From Owenia fusiformis (lineage: Eukaryota; Annelida; Polychaeta; Sabellida; Oweniidae), in assembly GCA_903813345.2 (NCBI GenBank), contig CAIIXF020000011.1:37072062-37136061 (forward strand): a DNA stretch of 64,000 nucleotides, given 5' to 3'. Within the stretch, counting starts at the first letter, position 1, and each line of letters begins with the position of its first letter. A program made the translations under genes and the position numbers. Below the pieces are notes generated by a model, which was not told where the DNA came from, did no database searches, and saw only the letters and a list, made by a program, of their open reading frames with translations. Shown here piece after piece: positions 26,001-34,789 of the stretch.

Positions 26001-29000
26001 ATATATTTACTGCTATAGCTATGTACCTTTACAGATTATGCGAGGGGGTTTGGAGGCAAACACGGCATTCAAAGGAAACACATGGATAGATCAGCTGTTG
26101 GGTGGGAATATAAGGGGGAGGTCCCTAAACATGCCTCACAGACAGGTGCTCTAAGCATGCTCAGGGAGTGCTGTATAAATTCACATCATTGTAGAACTTA
26201 GTCTGGCACATTTGAGATACATTGTATATTGTAATTTGAAAGGTAGGATCAAGTACAATTTGGTACATTTGTGAAAAATTGTAGTTTTATTTTGATGTGA
26301 ATTTGCCATCCCTGGTGTGTGTGATTGCTCTGTTTTGATTGTGTATGAAGGTTACATGTACTAACTGCATGTACACGATTGGTTGAAACTGACATTATTT
26401 TTTTACTGACAATTGAGGGAGACCTTTTATAAAGATACTCAAGATAATATATAGGGCAGTTGGCCATTACATATAACATCAAAGTATAAAAGAATGCTCT
26501 GACATACATTCCAGTAGCCAGCCAACATTTGTCAAAAAGGTTTTCAAAAAATCCCCAAATCAATAACTCGGATGCGAGTAGGTAGTTACCAGTTTCACCA
26601 CCAGGTGGCTCGTTTGGATCAGATAGAATGGCTGGTTCAGTACAAAGTTCCATTTAACTTAAGTATTCATCTGTGTTGGTGGTTCAATTGTCATATCACC
26701 CTTATGTATCTATAATAGTTATGCAAATTGAAATATGTCCAGTAAAAGAAAATGTTATCTGTTGAATATACATGTACAAGAAAAGATATTTCCCTTTGGG
26801 GAATCTCCCCGAACTAGAAATCACATTTCAAAAAAAATTGAATTTTCAAAGTTGATCAACAATTTTCGAAACCATATTTCTAGATTAACTTTTACTTTGA
26901 CTGAATTTTGAATATTTAATGATGTAAATCAAGATTATTTCTACTCACATCTAGTCTTTTAGAAAATGCTCAAAATGGTGAAAACTGCATGATTTTGAAA
27001 AAGAATGGCCAGGGGGTCGTGTACTGGCTATATACACCTAATTTACATCACTCATTGTTCGGATGTTTCAGATTTTTACATATATCTCAAACAGCCAATT
27101 TATGAGGTTGTATATTAAAAAATTAAGTTTACTTCAATCTACAGAAAGAGTTGGAGTCTCGTACATTAGACTTCCAGGGGATTCACAATTGACATTTTTG
27201 GCCCAAAATCACCCAGAAGTGCTCAAAATAGTGAAAAACTGCATGATTTTGAAAGAATTTTTTTCTAAGGGGGTTGCAAATCAATAACTCAGATGCGAGT
27301 AGGTAGTTACCAGTTTCACCACCAGGTGGCTCGTTTGGGTCAGATAGAACTTAAGTAATCATCTGTTTTGGTGGTTCAATTGTCATATCACCCTTATGTA
27401 TCTATAACAGTTATGCAAGATTAATGAGGTCAATGGGAACTCCAGGAAATTCTGATATTTCACGCTTTCTATTTCTCCAAATTTTCTTTCAAAGGTTCCA
27501 GACAATACAGGAGCTACCATTGACCTGTTTCCAGGATTACTAAAAGTAGACAATGTCATGATACTTTCCTGAAGAAAGCAAGGAAATATACACATGCCTT
27601 TATACTTAATTTTGTACCAGAAAATAACATGTGCAGGTATAGCAATTTTTGACCAAAATGTTACTTTCCAGCTGAACCTTAAGGATTGGATCAAAATGGC
27701 CAAAAGTACACAATAACCTTAATAGGAATCAGACAATTGGTTACTTGAAAATAAAATAAGTGTTTCATCATTTTGGTTGGCTATTTAAAAATAAAGGAAT
27801 ATAATAATTTGAAGGCAGTGTTTCATCATTTTGATGGACTACTTGGCCGTCATGTCTGTTCGATGGGATTTGCTACACCGTGATGTTGCTGTTATTTAAT
27901 TTTATTTTTTACATGAGATCATTGTAACTTTCTAGATTGATTGCAATTTCCCGTTATTTAATGAATTAATTTATGGGCAGTCCTTGGAATCAAGAGGCAA
28001 AAATTTTAGACCACAATTTTGGTCAAATTTCTGAAAAATTAGTCCAAAAATTAAAAATAATATCCTGCATTATCAGTTTGTTATGTAAATTGCCTAGTTT
28101 ATGTGTGGAAAAGATTTGGGCCCCAACTTTTTTGGGGCATCTACTTTTTCAGGCCCTACTCAAGAGGGGCCAGCCCGAAATTGAATGTGTGATATCATAG
28201 CTGGGATTTGCTACTTTTGAGCTGTCATTGTCTAAATTATGTTTTGTTTCAGAAACTGCCAAAATCACAATATACATTATTGATACAGTGCACATGCATG
28301 TTTGCATACTTTGTGATATTGATTTTATTTTTTTTGGAGTTAGTAGAGAAATAGTAACATTTAATAGTATATCTGTTTGCATGTTCAACCTTTATATGTG
28401 TATGAAGATGAAGATGATGTTCTATTCACGTCATAAGAATTCTGTAGCTAATGTCACAACGGAATACCCTGACAACAGTAAAGTACGCCAATTCCTTTGA
28501 GGACTATGATAAGGATATGGGGAGGAGATACATTCAGGGTTTTAATACAAGTCTTTCTACAGAATGGCCTTAGAATATTTTGGCTGCATGTGTTTTGTTA
28601 TGTCATGAAATGTTTTATTTTAGCCAGTGTGTGCACTTTTTTGAGGAATGAAGGCAAACGAGCAATATGATTGGTTTAAAGCTTTATAGTGTCATGCTTA
28701 AATGAATATGCAGGCAAATGCCAGGAATAACCCAGATGCGAGTAGAAATAATCTTGATTTACGTCATTAAAAATTCAAAATTCAGTCAAAGTAATATCAT
28801 ATTTGATATCTACATGTAAAATTACATCTAGAAATGTGGTTTTAAAAAGTGTTTATCAACTTCGAAAAATTAATTTTCTTTGAAAATGTGACTTCTAGCT
28901 CGGGGAGATTCCCCATAGACCCCATGCTATAAAATCACAAAAAATGAAATATCTTTTCTTTTAGTGGACAGGTAATATTTTGCTTTACTGGACATATTTT

Positions 29001-32000
29001 CATTTGTATAAGTATCAGACACATAAGGGTTATATGAAAATTGAGCCACTTAAATTGATAATATTCAAGTTTAAGGGAACTTTCTTACATACCTGCCATG
29101 TTAATTGACCCGAATCAGCCACCTGGTGGTGAAACTGGTAACTACCTACTCGCATTTGGGTAATTGAGCTTTGTATTTCAGTTACATTTTGTTTTGCAAA
29201 ATTTTGATATGTTTTTTTACAGAATGTTTATTATATGCATTTAGACTTAGGCAATTGTCACATGAATTTAAATGATTATATAATATTGATACTTATTGCA
29301 GTATTTTGGCTCATATGGTGACATTGTGGAATAACCTTCTCATTCACTCGTTTGTACACCTGTCTGTCTTTCCGTCCATCTATCAAACATTTTTAGGCAA
29401 ATAAAAACTGTGATTTGTTAAATCACCACCACAATTGATAGTCTCCAACTTTTTTTGTGCGTGGTGTTCAGCATCTGGCAGTCAGCTTTCCGAGCTCGGC
29501 GTCAATATAGGCTCACATCTATTTTAAGTAAAAATGAAAAAGTACTCGGTATATATTTACATCTATACTATACATTTTGAGCCTCATAGCACATTTTGAG
29601 TACATCTTGTTTATTTTATTTTATGTTAAATCAGTTTAGACCTAGTAAGTGTTCAACTTCATAGCTGGATAGTCACTCCTGCACCTACCTAGGTTTGGAA
29701 AACCTCTGATGAAAACTATATGCCACCATGGGCGTAGCGCTATTTTTCTAAGTACTACGCCACCACCACAGGAACAAGAATCAAGAATGAAAAAACGAGC
29801 ATTCAGGGGTCAGTAAAATTTTGATATTTGGTTGTATTTGGAGCGAATTTGCAACCATCTGGTACGCCTGTGCGTACCCAGCGTACTGGGCGCTACGCCC
29901 ATGGCCACCTACCCTCCCTAACCTCAAAATATAGAACTATTGCCAATGTTTGATTGCTTTCTTTCATCTTAGATTATTCTGCCGGTTTTGGTGGCAAATA
30001 TGGCGTCCAGACAGACAGAGTTGACCAATCTGCAGTTGGCTTTGAACACCAAGAAAAACTCTCACAACACGATTCACAAAAAGGTTTGATATCTTATTTA
30101 TTAAGTTACAAAATCTGCATTAATAATCTTCATTCCCATGAGCAGGATAACACATTCTTAAGCTTCATCCCAGGAATTCTATCTTTAGTTCAATGCTTCA
30201 TACATATACATGTAGTGTATGTTATATTACGGCTTAAAGGAAGTTGAAGGGATGCATTCTGATACTCATATCAGGCCCGTAGCCAGGATTTGCCAAGGGA
30301 GAGGGTTCAGTTTTCAAAAATTTCCAGGGGGGGGGTTAACATTTCACAATTTTGGCCCAAATATGGCTAAAATCACTTGCTCAAATAAGCCCTTTTAGCC
30401 TTAGCTAATTCCATTTATAGATGGCAGTCATATGACAAAAATTCAGGAAATGATAACACAGAAGGTATTGGGATTCTCTAGATTTTTCACCCTTTTCTTT
30501 GATTCTTTGAAATTTTTTTTTTTATTTTAAAAAATTCTTGGGCCATAGGTCATGATGAAATTGTTATCTATTTAAAGACATCAAAGATATATCTTTTCCA
30601 ACTGTTATATAACTGGAAAATGACTAATTGGTCAAGGGTCACTACAGGGCCATACATAACATGTGAATTAGTTAATCTACTTTCTTCTTAGTATTTCTTC
30701 TGAAAGTACAAGATATCTAACATCTATAAGGCCATAAGAAGTAGATTCTTTGTTTTGCGTCCTCGCAAAATCCAAATCATGCAAGGATACAAGGAAAACA
30801 AACACAAACTCAAGAAAAAACACAAACTTGTTTGCTGAGAAATGTATACATTTCAAGGGCATAAAAGGGCATGACATACCAATTTCTATGTATATATACA
30901 TTCTATCAGTATATTTAAACATATAGCTATTTCAAGAGTAAAAATAAGAAAATACACAATGTATGCCAAAGTAATCAAAAACACTGTCCATTTTGACGCA
31001 CATCAAATTATCCGCCATTTTGTCTGATTCTGATTGAACGAAATGCGATGGTACTTCCAGACTTTGTGATTGCTATTTGGATGTGTTTGCTTTTTCTGAT
31101 TTACTCAAAATCGTGCAAGCAAGGGGAGGCAAAACAAAGAATCTACTTCTTATGGCCTAATTACATTTTGTAGTATTCGTTAATAAAAATGTGTGGAGAA
31201 AAAACTTTAGAAACATTTTCAATGATATCAAATATAAGTGTAAGTTGGCACATTAGATCAGTTTCTGAGTCTGCGAATAAATTATTTGGGATTAGTTATA
31301 AAACTATGTCTGAATGTAAACTCTCAAATCCTGCATCAAATATCTGAATGATCTCTAACTATCTAGTTAACTTAACCTTTTATCCTGTATCAGTATGTGG
31401 ACAATAGTAAACATTGTAATTCAAGCTGCACTTAAAACAAGCAGTATCTTACTGGTGGCTATATAAACTTATTGACCCCAGGTCATTTTGGTGATTTATG
31501 CTGAAAAACTGCATGATTTTGAAATTATTTCTGGCTCCGGGCCTGCATATCATCTTTCTGTTTCACCTGAAACATCTCAGGGCTGAGAAGAAATGAGATG
31601 TCATGGTTTATCATAATGGAAGAGATGAGGAATGTAAAATCCCTTTTTCAAAACTATTACCATATAACCTATGAAATGATTATCTTGAAGTAAAATCAGA
31701 GCTGTTGGACATTTTTGGAAATGGGCGTGACATGAAATTATGAGAACAAATATATTTCAATATCATGGCAATTTTTGCAACTTAATCTCAACTCATCTTT
31801 ATCCCTTCTGCTAAATGACTGAGTCATAAAACATTTGTCAGTCATGATGTGTATATTTCACATCATATAAATTCAAAGTGCTGATATCTTAATATAATCA
31901 AATGTTTGTTGTATTAAAGGAAAGACCAATTAACCAAACATAAGTTGTAAGGGGTTCTAACAAAAAGGTTTAAAATATATATGATATATCCTTTTAAAGC

Positions 32001-34789
32001 ATCTTTGGTTTAGTAATTATGCCATCATCAAAGGTGGTGACACATTGTTACAGTCTCCAACTTTTTATGGATGGTGTTCCGCAGGGAGTGCTTGGTGTTT
32101 TCATTGAAAATGACTGCTTCCTTGTTTTCTAACAAGATGTTTTTATCTCTGAATAATTTTCTTTTCTTATTTAGACTATGCCCAGGGATTTGGAGGGAAA
32201 TATGGAGTGCAAAGAGACAGGCAAGATTCGGCTGCCAAGGGTTACGATGAGGTCACAAAGACAGAACTCCACGAGTCACAGAAAGATTTCAAAAAAGGAT
32301 TTGGTGGCAAGTTTGGAGTTGACACTGAACATCAAGATCAGGTATACTGACATATATTTATGGACTCTTAAAATGGAAATAATAATGTATACAAGAACAC
32401 GTGTTCCAATAGACTATTTCATGCTATTTTTGTTAGAATCCACTAATGGTTTCATTTTTGAATTAATATTTTGGCAACAATATTAGTAAACAATTCAAAT
32501 CATGAATTTGTCGTAATTAAAAGGTGCTAAGAAGTTCTAAATTCTTGATTATATCTTGCATGAAACAAACATGTTTTACAGTACAAGGCTAAAAGGATAA
32601 ATCTCATGAAAAGTTCAAAACTATAATAGAGACATTGCCACTTTTAATAGCAAACTTCTCAAATTACAAACAACTTTAATATGTATAACATGACATACCC
32701 CATCCACCTCTCTAGGCTGAACATGGGTTCAATTAACAAACAATTTAGATATGTATAACTTATATGGAAACAAATCTTCCCCTGTGTACCCATAACAATA
32801 CTAATTGCACTACCCTCGTCCTAGGCTGCACATGGGTATGACGAAATGGAAGCCCCATCCCCGTCATATCAAAAACCAAGGGCTGATTCTGGTTCCTCTG
32901 GGGCTAAAAATTTACGAGCCAGATTTGAGAATATGGCAAAACAGGGTGAGGATGATGCACGTAAAAGAGCAGAAGAGGAAAGAGCGAGAAGGAAAGCGAA
33001 AGAGGATAAAGAGAGAGAAGAACAGCAGAGACAGAACAAAGTATAATTCAAGATATTGTTTTTTAACTCTTATCAGGGTATAATCACAAAATTAGCCTTT
33101 ACCTGGTGTCTTCTGAAGAGAAAATTTATCAAAAACGCAAAGTTGTTAAAATTAGCAGATAACTGGAGGAAATCCAATGGAGTAGTTCAAGCTGCTAAGA
33201 GTTTATTGTTTTCAGAGACTTCAATAAGATTAACATATAATCACTTGAAAGGCAGGCCCATAGCTGGATGGGGTCTGGGAGTTTGAGTGAAATGTGCTCC
33301 CCCTGGAATATTTTGAAGAATGATCCCCATTGGCAAATCCTGGCTTTGGGCCTGTCTGTAATATGTCTAATGTACAAGCACTTATAACCCTATTGTGCAG
33401 TTAAGATCTTAGAGTTTCTTCAGTGGGTTCTTGGCTTTGTTTACCTTTAGAAAAACTCACCTCAAACAAGAACTAATAAGTACATAAAAATGAATAAATC
33501 TCTGTGCAATATGATTCTGAGATAAAAAAAATGAAAAATGGGTTGACATTTTTTAAGGAACGGTTTGCACGAGAAAAAGCTGAAAAAGAGGCCAGTCGGC
33601 CTGCTGCCCCAGCACCTCAAGCTGCAGCAGACATGGTTTATGACGATGCTGCCAGTGCTGGTCCTGTAAGTACTGAGGGTGCAGAAACCATATATAGTGA
33701 GGCCCAGAGTGTGGGTGAGGTTCAACCAGAGAGTGTATACAGTGATGCCACAAGCACCCCAGGGCAACAAGCTGAAGAGAGCATATATAATGAGGTGGAA
33801 CCTATGCCTTCAAGGGTGCCACCTCCAGCAGCTGCTAGTGCTCAGCAAGGAGGTAAGACAGTAGACATTTCTCTGTCCTGAGGTCCAAAATAATAATATT
33901 ACCCTATTTGGATAGATAATTTGGAACTGTTTTGAGGGTGATATGACCTCAGTGCCTGAATAGATGCTTGCTACTTCAGAAGGCAGAAAAAGCTACGACT
34001 GGTCTGTGGTGATTATATTCTCAGATGTACTCAAACTACTTTGAAGTAACAAACTACTTTGAGCTTTTGTATAAGCCTTCAGTCATGAAATATATTGATG
34101 TATTTTACTGTAGATGTTTATGAAGACACCAACTTTGAGCCAGAGCCTATCTATAACACAGCAGATCCAGCCGAGGGTGTCTACGAGGATACTCCAGTTG
34201 TAGCAGCTACACCTCCCTCTAGTGGCACAAGTGCAAACCAAGAAATATATGATGATACCCAAGCTGAAAATGTATATGAGAGCGCACCTGATGGTGAAAT
34301 CAAAGCAAAGGCATTATATGATTATCAAGCCAGTAAGTTTTTCAAGCAAATATTCTTCTATATATTGTATACAAGTTTGTATATACAGTGAAACCTGTAA
34401 AGTGTAATTTCAACCTTAGTGGTAACATTTGGGCATGGTAATTTCTCTTTAGTATTTCTAGTATTTTGTGTTATCTGTTTCATCGTTTGTTTGTATTGTG
34501 TGTCTGATTTAATGTATAATTATATCTTCAGCTGATGATGATGAACTGACCTTTGACCCAGAAGAGATTATCACAAATATTGAAAAGGTAAGGAGTGAAT
34601 ATGAAACATGTTCACTGTTTCACAGGTTCTATTAGTTGTCTAATATGCTCTTGGACTCTTTAGGTTCATTCAAAATACAGATTTCATGAACTGATTCCTC
34701 AATTTCAGATTGATGAGGGTTGGTGGAGAGGCTCATGTAGAGGCAAAGTTGGACTATTTCCTGCAAATTATGTGCAAGAATTTCAATAA
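13476..34789 (+). CDS. CTTN: Cortactin, complete, with about 10.5 cortactin repeats
   Basis: Cortactin binds and activates Arp2/3 and stabilises branched F-actin at lamellipodia, podosomes and endocytic sites. Coding exons: 13476-13562, 13927-14000, 14349-14478, 15038-15203, 15606-15716, 16133-16243, 17008-17118, 21853-21963, 25055-25165, 26035-26145, 29973-30083, 32175-32341, 32825-33040, 33558-33852, 34114-34332, 34532-34587, 34709-34789. All have AG/GT borders and consistent phases, giving 755 residues (human about 550). Domain order: MWKASAGH start; N-terminal acidic DDDDW motif for Arp2/3; ten full 37-residue repeats (GFGGKYGVQ...DKSAVG...HESQK) plus a half repeat; a helical Arg/Lys/Glu-rich stretch; a Tyr/Pro-rich linker; and a C-terminal SH3 domain (ALYDYQA ... 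GWWRG ... LFPANYV). The 3' UTR probably ends after AATAAA at 36060. Exon duplications inside the gene are described separately. Inclusion of every repeat exon in one transcript is inferred, not proven. Confidence 0.95.
14349..15203 (+). CDS. CTTN: Cortactin exons 3-4: repeats 1 and 2
   Basis: Exon 3 (14349-14478) ends within repeat 1 ([15 protein letters not shown]). Exon 4 (15038-15203) finishes repeat 1 and encodes all of repeat 2, ending in phase 1. From here each repeat has its own exon. Confidence 0.93.
15606..15716 (+). CDS. CTTN: Cortactin exon 5: repeat 3
   Basis: It is 111 nt with phase 1-1 borders and encodes [20 protein letters not shown] through KHESQR. It is the first of seven consecutive exons of exactly this length. 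Confidence 0.93.
16133..16243 (+). CDS. CTTN: Cortactin exon 6: repeat 4 (tandem-duplicated)
   Basis: It is 111 nt with phase 1-1 borders and encodes [20 protein letters not shown] and a [14 protein letters not shown] end. It differs from exon 7 by one synonymous base (CAC/CAT His). It lies in the left copy of the ~0.8 kb tandem duplication. Confidence 0.92.
16601..16740 (+). mobile_element. Truncated 5' end of a Helentron-like element
   Basis: It starts TCCCACCGAACGAAGTTCG, preceded by A, with a short (GTCTGTCC)n tract. It matches the start of the element at 17474 and ends at the duplication junction. Confidence 0.65.
16741..16806 (-). pseudogene. Inverted fragment of a cortactin repeat exon with its splice acceptor
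   Basis: Read on the minus strand it gives an intron end (TTTTCCT...TTTTAG), then the first ~44 nt of a repeat exon, encoding [14 protein letters not shown]. This matches exons 8 and 9, which lie 5 and 8 kb away. It sits exactly between the two copies of the tandem duplication, is in the wrong orientation and lacks the second half, so it cannot be spliced into cortactin. Confidence 0.85.
16807..17629 (+). repeat. Tandem duplication, right copy (contains cortactin exon 7)
   Basis: It is offset about 875 bp from the left copy over the exon. A few substitutions and a longer (GTCC)n tract separate the two, so the event is recent. Confidence 0.9.
17008..17118 (+). CDS. CTTN: Cortactin exon 7: repeat 5, duplicate of exon 6
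   Basis: The 111-nt exon encodes the same 37 residues as exon 6. Acceptor and donor contexts are also identical, so both should splice equally well. Confidence 0.9.
17474..18344 (+). mobile_element. Helentron/HINE-like non-autonomous element, 871 bp
   Basis: The 5' end TCCCACCGAACGAAGTTCG includes a small hairpin (CGAAC/GTTCG). A GTCC-rich microsatellite follows, then three to four ~150-bp core repeats ('gatggccgcttaatttcaaaatgg'-type; 'gacggatttggttcaaattt'). The 3' end is a hairpin ACTCCGTGGAGT, then CTAG before TT. A 5' TC, a 3' hairpin and a CTRR end are Helitron features. A 5' block, microsatellite and core is the DINE/HINE layout. No Rep/helicase is present. Confidence 0.6.
19492..20251 (+). 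mobile_element. Helentron/HINE-like element, second full-length copy, 760 bp
   Basis: It starts TCCCAACGAACGAAGTTCG, has a GTCC/GTCAGTC microsatellite, and ends with hairpin ACTCCGCGGAGT and CTAG before TT. A subterminal GTTCGTTGGGA near 20212 is the exact inverse of the 5' TCCCAACGAAC, as expected of Helentron subterminal inverted repeats. Degraded 3' ends of the same family are at about 27865-27895 and 28200-28235. Confidence 0.65.
20260..21696. mobile_element. TIR element with internal long tandem repeats, ~1.44 kb
   Basis: The ends are GCTCACATGGTG (20261-20272) and its exact inverse CACCATGTGAGC (21685-21696). A GTCC microsatellite follows the left end. The interior has repeated blocks beginning 'aaacctctgtcgataggatt' (near 20380, 20530, 20874) and repeated 'aaaatggccgccatttttgt' and 'ttagttaacattgattt' words. 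It abuts the Helentron-like element on its left. No transposase is seen and the superfamily is unknown. Confidence 0.6.
21853..21963 (+). CDS. CTTN: Cortactin exon 8: repeat 6
   Basis: It is 111 nt with phase 1-1 borders and encodes [20 protein letters not shown] and [14 protein letters not shown]. It is duplicated as exon 9. It follows 4.7 kb of repeat-laden intron. Confidence 0.93.
22320..24163. mobile_element. Long-TIR (foldback-like) DNA element with TA target duplication
   Basis: The ends are CAGGGTGGTCAAAAAAATGG and its inverse, each flanked by TA, as in the Tc1/mariner group. The TIRs are about 186 bp. The left arm is 22320-22505. The right arm is split into 22716-22820 and 24083-24163 by another element. 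No transposase is recognised, so it is non-autonomous. Confidence 0.75.
22823..24080. mobile_element. Nested CAGTAAAACCTG element with TA target duplication, 1.26 kb
   Basis: The termini CAGTAAAACCTG and the inverse CAGGTTTTACTG are flanked by TA. Subterminal 'CTAATCCGAACACC' and 'CAATTTGAACAC' words are inverted at the two ends. It is inserted inside the right TIR of the 22320-24163 element. Three ~85-bp direct repeats ('gtttatccttattg...aactggatgtttttgatt') lie at about 23161-23415. The short open frames at 23471-23849 show no transposase motif. Confidence 0.7.
24535..24742. mobile_element. Palindromic MITE, 208 bp, ATTT target duplication
   Basis: The left end AACACCCCGAtatttgatctc and right end gtccaaatgtCGGGGTGTT are inverted, and further inner arms pair ('actcggacttcagcaaacat'). 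ATTT flanks both sides. Unit A has the single-ATTT empty site ('gtatgcatttgtgtaatg', about 19288), which confirms insertion after the duplication. Confidence 0.8.
25055..25165 (+). CDS. CTTN: Cortactin exon 9: repeat 7, duplicate of exon 8
   Basis: It encodes exactly the same residues as exon 8, with two synonymous differences (TAT/TAC and GCT/GCC). Flanking intron sequence is also shared. Confidence 0.92.
25608..26034 (+). repeat. Minisatellite of truncated cortactin exon copies (84-90 bp unit, 5 copies)
   Basis: Copies start at 25608, 25692, 25776, 25866 and 25950, before the full exon at 26035. Each unit has the intron end 'tatgtacctttacag', then exon-like ATTATGC[CG]AG...GGTTTGGAGG to about 'aacacatggat', then 'atatttactgtatagc'. 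Most copies hit a TAG stop just after the exon half. The 158-residue open frame across the array is an out-of-frame by-product. Confidence 0.9.
26035..26145 (+). CDS. CTTN: Cortactin exon 10: diverged repeat 8
   Basis: It is 111 nt with phase 1-1 borders and encodes a repeat with unusual residues: [16 protein letters not shown], then [14 protein letters not shown]. It is the only full-length copy at the end of an array of truncated copies (25608-26034). The intact second half and a GTGCTC donor, weaker than its neighbours, support a real exon. Confidence 0.8.
26568..26954 (+). mobile_element. GATGCGAGTAG MITE, copy 1
   Basis: It begins 'ggatgcgagtaggtagttac' and ends 'ctactcacatctag', an imperfect terminal inverted repeat. 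Other copies are 28733-29159 (reverse), 46113-46536 and the 5' fragment 27289-27418. Confidence 0.7.
27289..27418 (+). repeat. GATGCGAGTAG MITE, 5' fragment
   Basis: It matches the first ~130 bp of the copy at 26568, including 'accaccaggtggctcgtttg', and ends in 'taacagttatgcaa'. Confidence 0.7.
28733..29159 (-). mobile_element. GATGCGAGTAG MITE, reverse copy
   Basis: It reads as the reverse complement of the family: 'cagatgcgagtagaaataat' at the left and 'aactacctactcgcatttgg' at the right. Confidence 0.7.
29726..29904. mobile_element. CCATGGGCGTAGCGC MITE, ~180 bp
   Basis: The 15-bp terminal arms CCATGGGCGTAGCGC (29726-29740) and GCGCTACGCCCATGG (29890-29904) are perfect inverses. The interior is non-coding. 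It lies just upstream of cortactin exon 11. Confidence 0.7.
29973..30083 (+). CDS. CTTN: Cortactin exon 11: repeat 9
   Basis: It is 111 nt with phase 1-1 borders and closely related in protein to exons 8 and 9 ([20 protein letters not shown]), but with many silent changes. It is therefore an older relative of that pair. Confidence 0.92.
30274..31560. repeat. CAGGCCCGTAGCC-type MITE split by later insertions
   Basis: The left part (30274-30400) starts 'aggcccgtagccaggatttg' and the right part (about 31490-31560) ends 'actgcatgattttgaaatta' and 'ccgggcctgcat'. The Harbinger-like MITE and other sequence lie between them. Confidence 0.45.
30730..31157. mobile_element. PIF/Harbinger-like MITE, 428 bp, TAA target duplication
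   Basis: Inverted ends start GGCCATAAGAAGTAGATTCT and continue for about 28 bp. TAA flanks both sides (30727-30729 and 31158-31160). A 3-bp TAA/TTA duplication and GG-starting TIRs fit PIF/Harbinger. No transposase is present. Confidence 0.7.
32175..32341 (+). CDS. CTTN: Cortactin exon 12: repeat 10 plus a half repeat
   Basis: It encodes [20 protein letters not shown] through HESQK, then the terminal half repeat [19 protein letters not shown], and ends in phase 0. Vertebrate cortactin also closes with a partial repeat. Confidence 0.92.
32825..33040 (+). CDS. CTTN: Cortactin exon 13: post-repeat helical region
   Basis: It encodes [16 protein letters not shown], then [20 protein letters not shown] and an Arg/Lys/Glu-rich helix. 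The [10 protein letters not shown] stretch corresponds to the conserved helix after the vertebrate repeats. A partial look-alike of the exon start with its acceptor lies at about 32700-32735 in the intron. Confidence 0.92.
33558..34332 (+). CDS. CTTN: Cortactin exons 14-15: Tyr-rich linker and start of SH3
   Basis: Exons 33558-33852 and 34114-34332 encode a Pro/Ala/Glu-rich linker with nine [VI]Y-[DESN] motifs (VYDD, IYSE, VYSD, IYNE, VYED, IYNT, VYED, IYDD, VYES). In vertebrates this linker carries Src-family phosphotyrosines. The end of exon 15 begins the SH3 domain (KALYDYQA). Confidence 0.9.
34532..34789 (+). CDS. CTTN: Cortactin exons 16-17: SH3 domain and stop
   Basis: Exons 34532-34587 and 34709-34789 encode [18 protein letters not shown] and [20 protein letters not shown], ending YVQEFQ and a TAA stop. 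The ALYDY, WW and PxxY ligand-surface residues are all present. Confidence 0.95.

Noticed and set aside
25608-26034. Possible CRISPR array (regular ~84-bp repeats)
   Set aside because: The host is eukaryotic, no unique spacers alternate with repeats, and the unit is an exon half plus intron.
25678-26154. 158-residue repetitive open frame
   Set aside because: A unit of 84 bp keeps any frame open. The real cortactin frame is different and is confined to exon 10 (26035-26145).
32700-32735. Alternative cortactin exon 13 start
   Set aside because: It resembles the exon-13 acceptor region (CTAGGCTGAACATGGG), but the frame is lost within a few codons and no donor follows.
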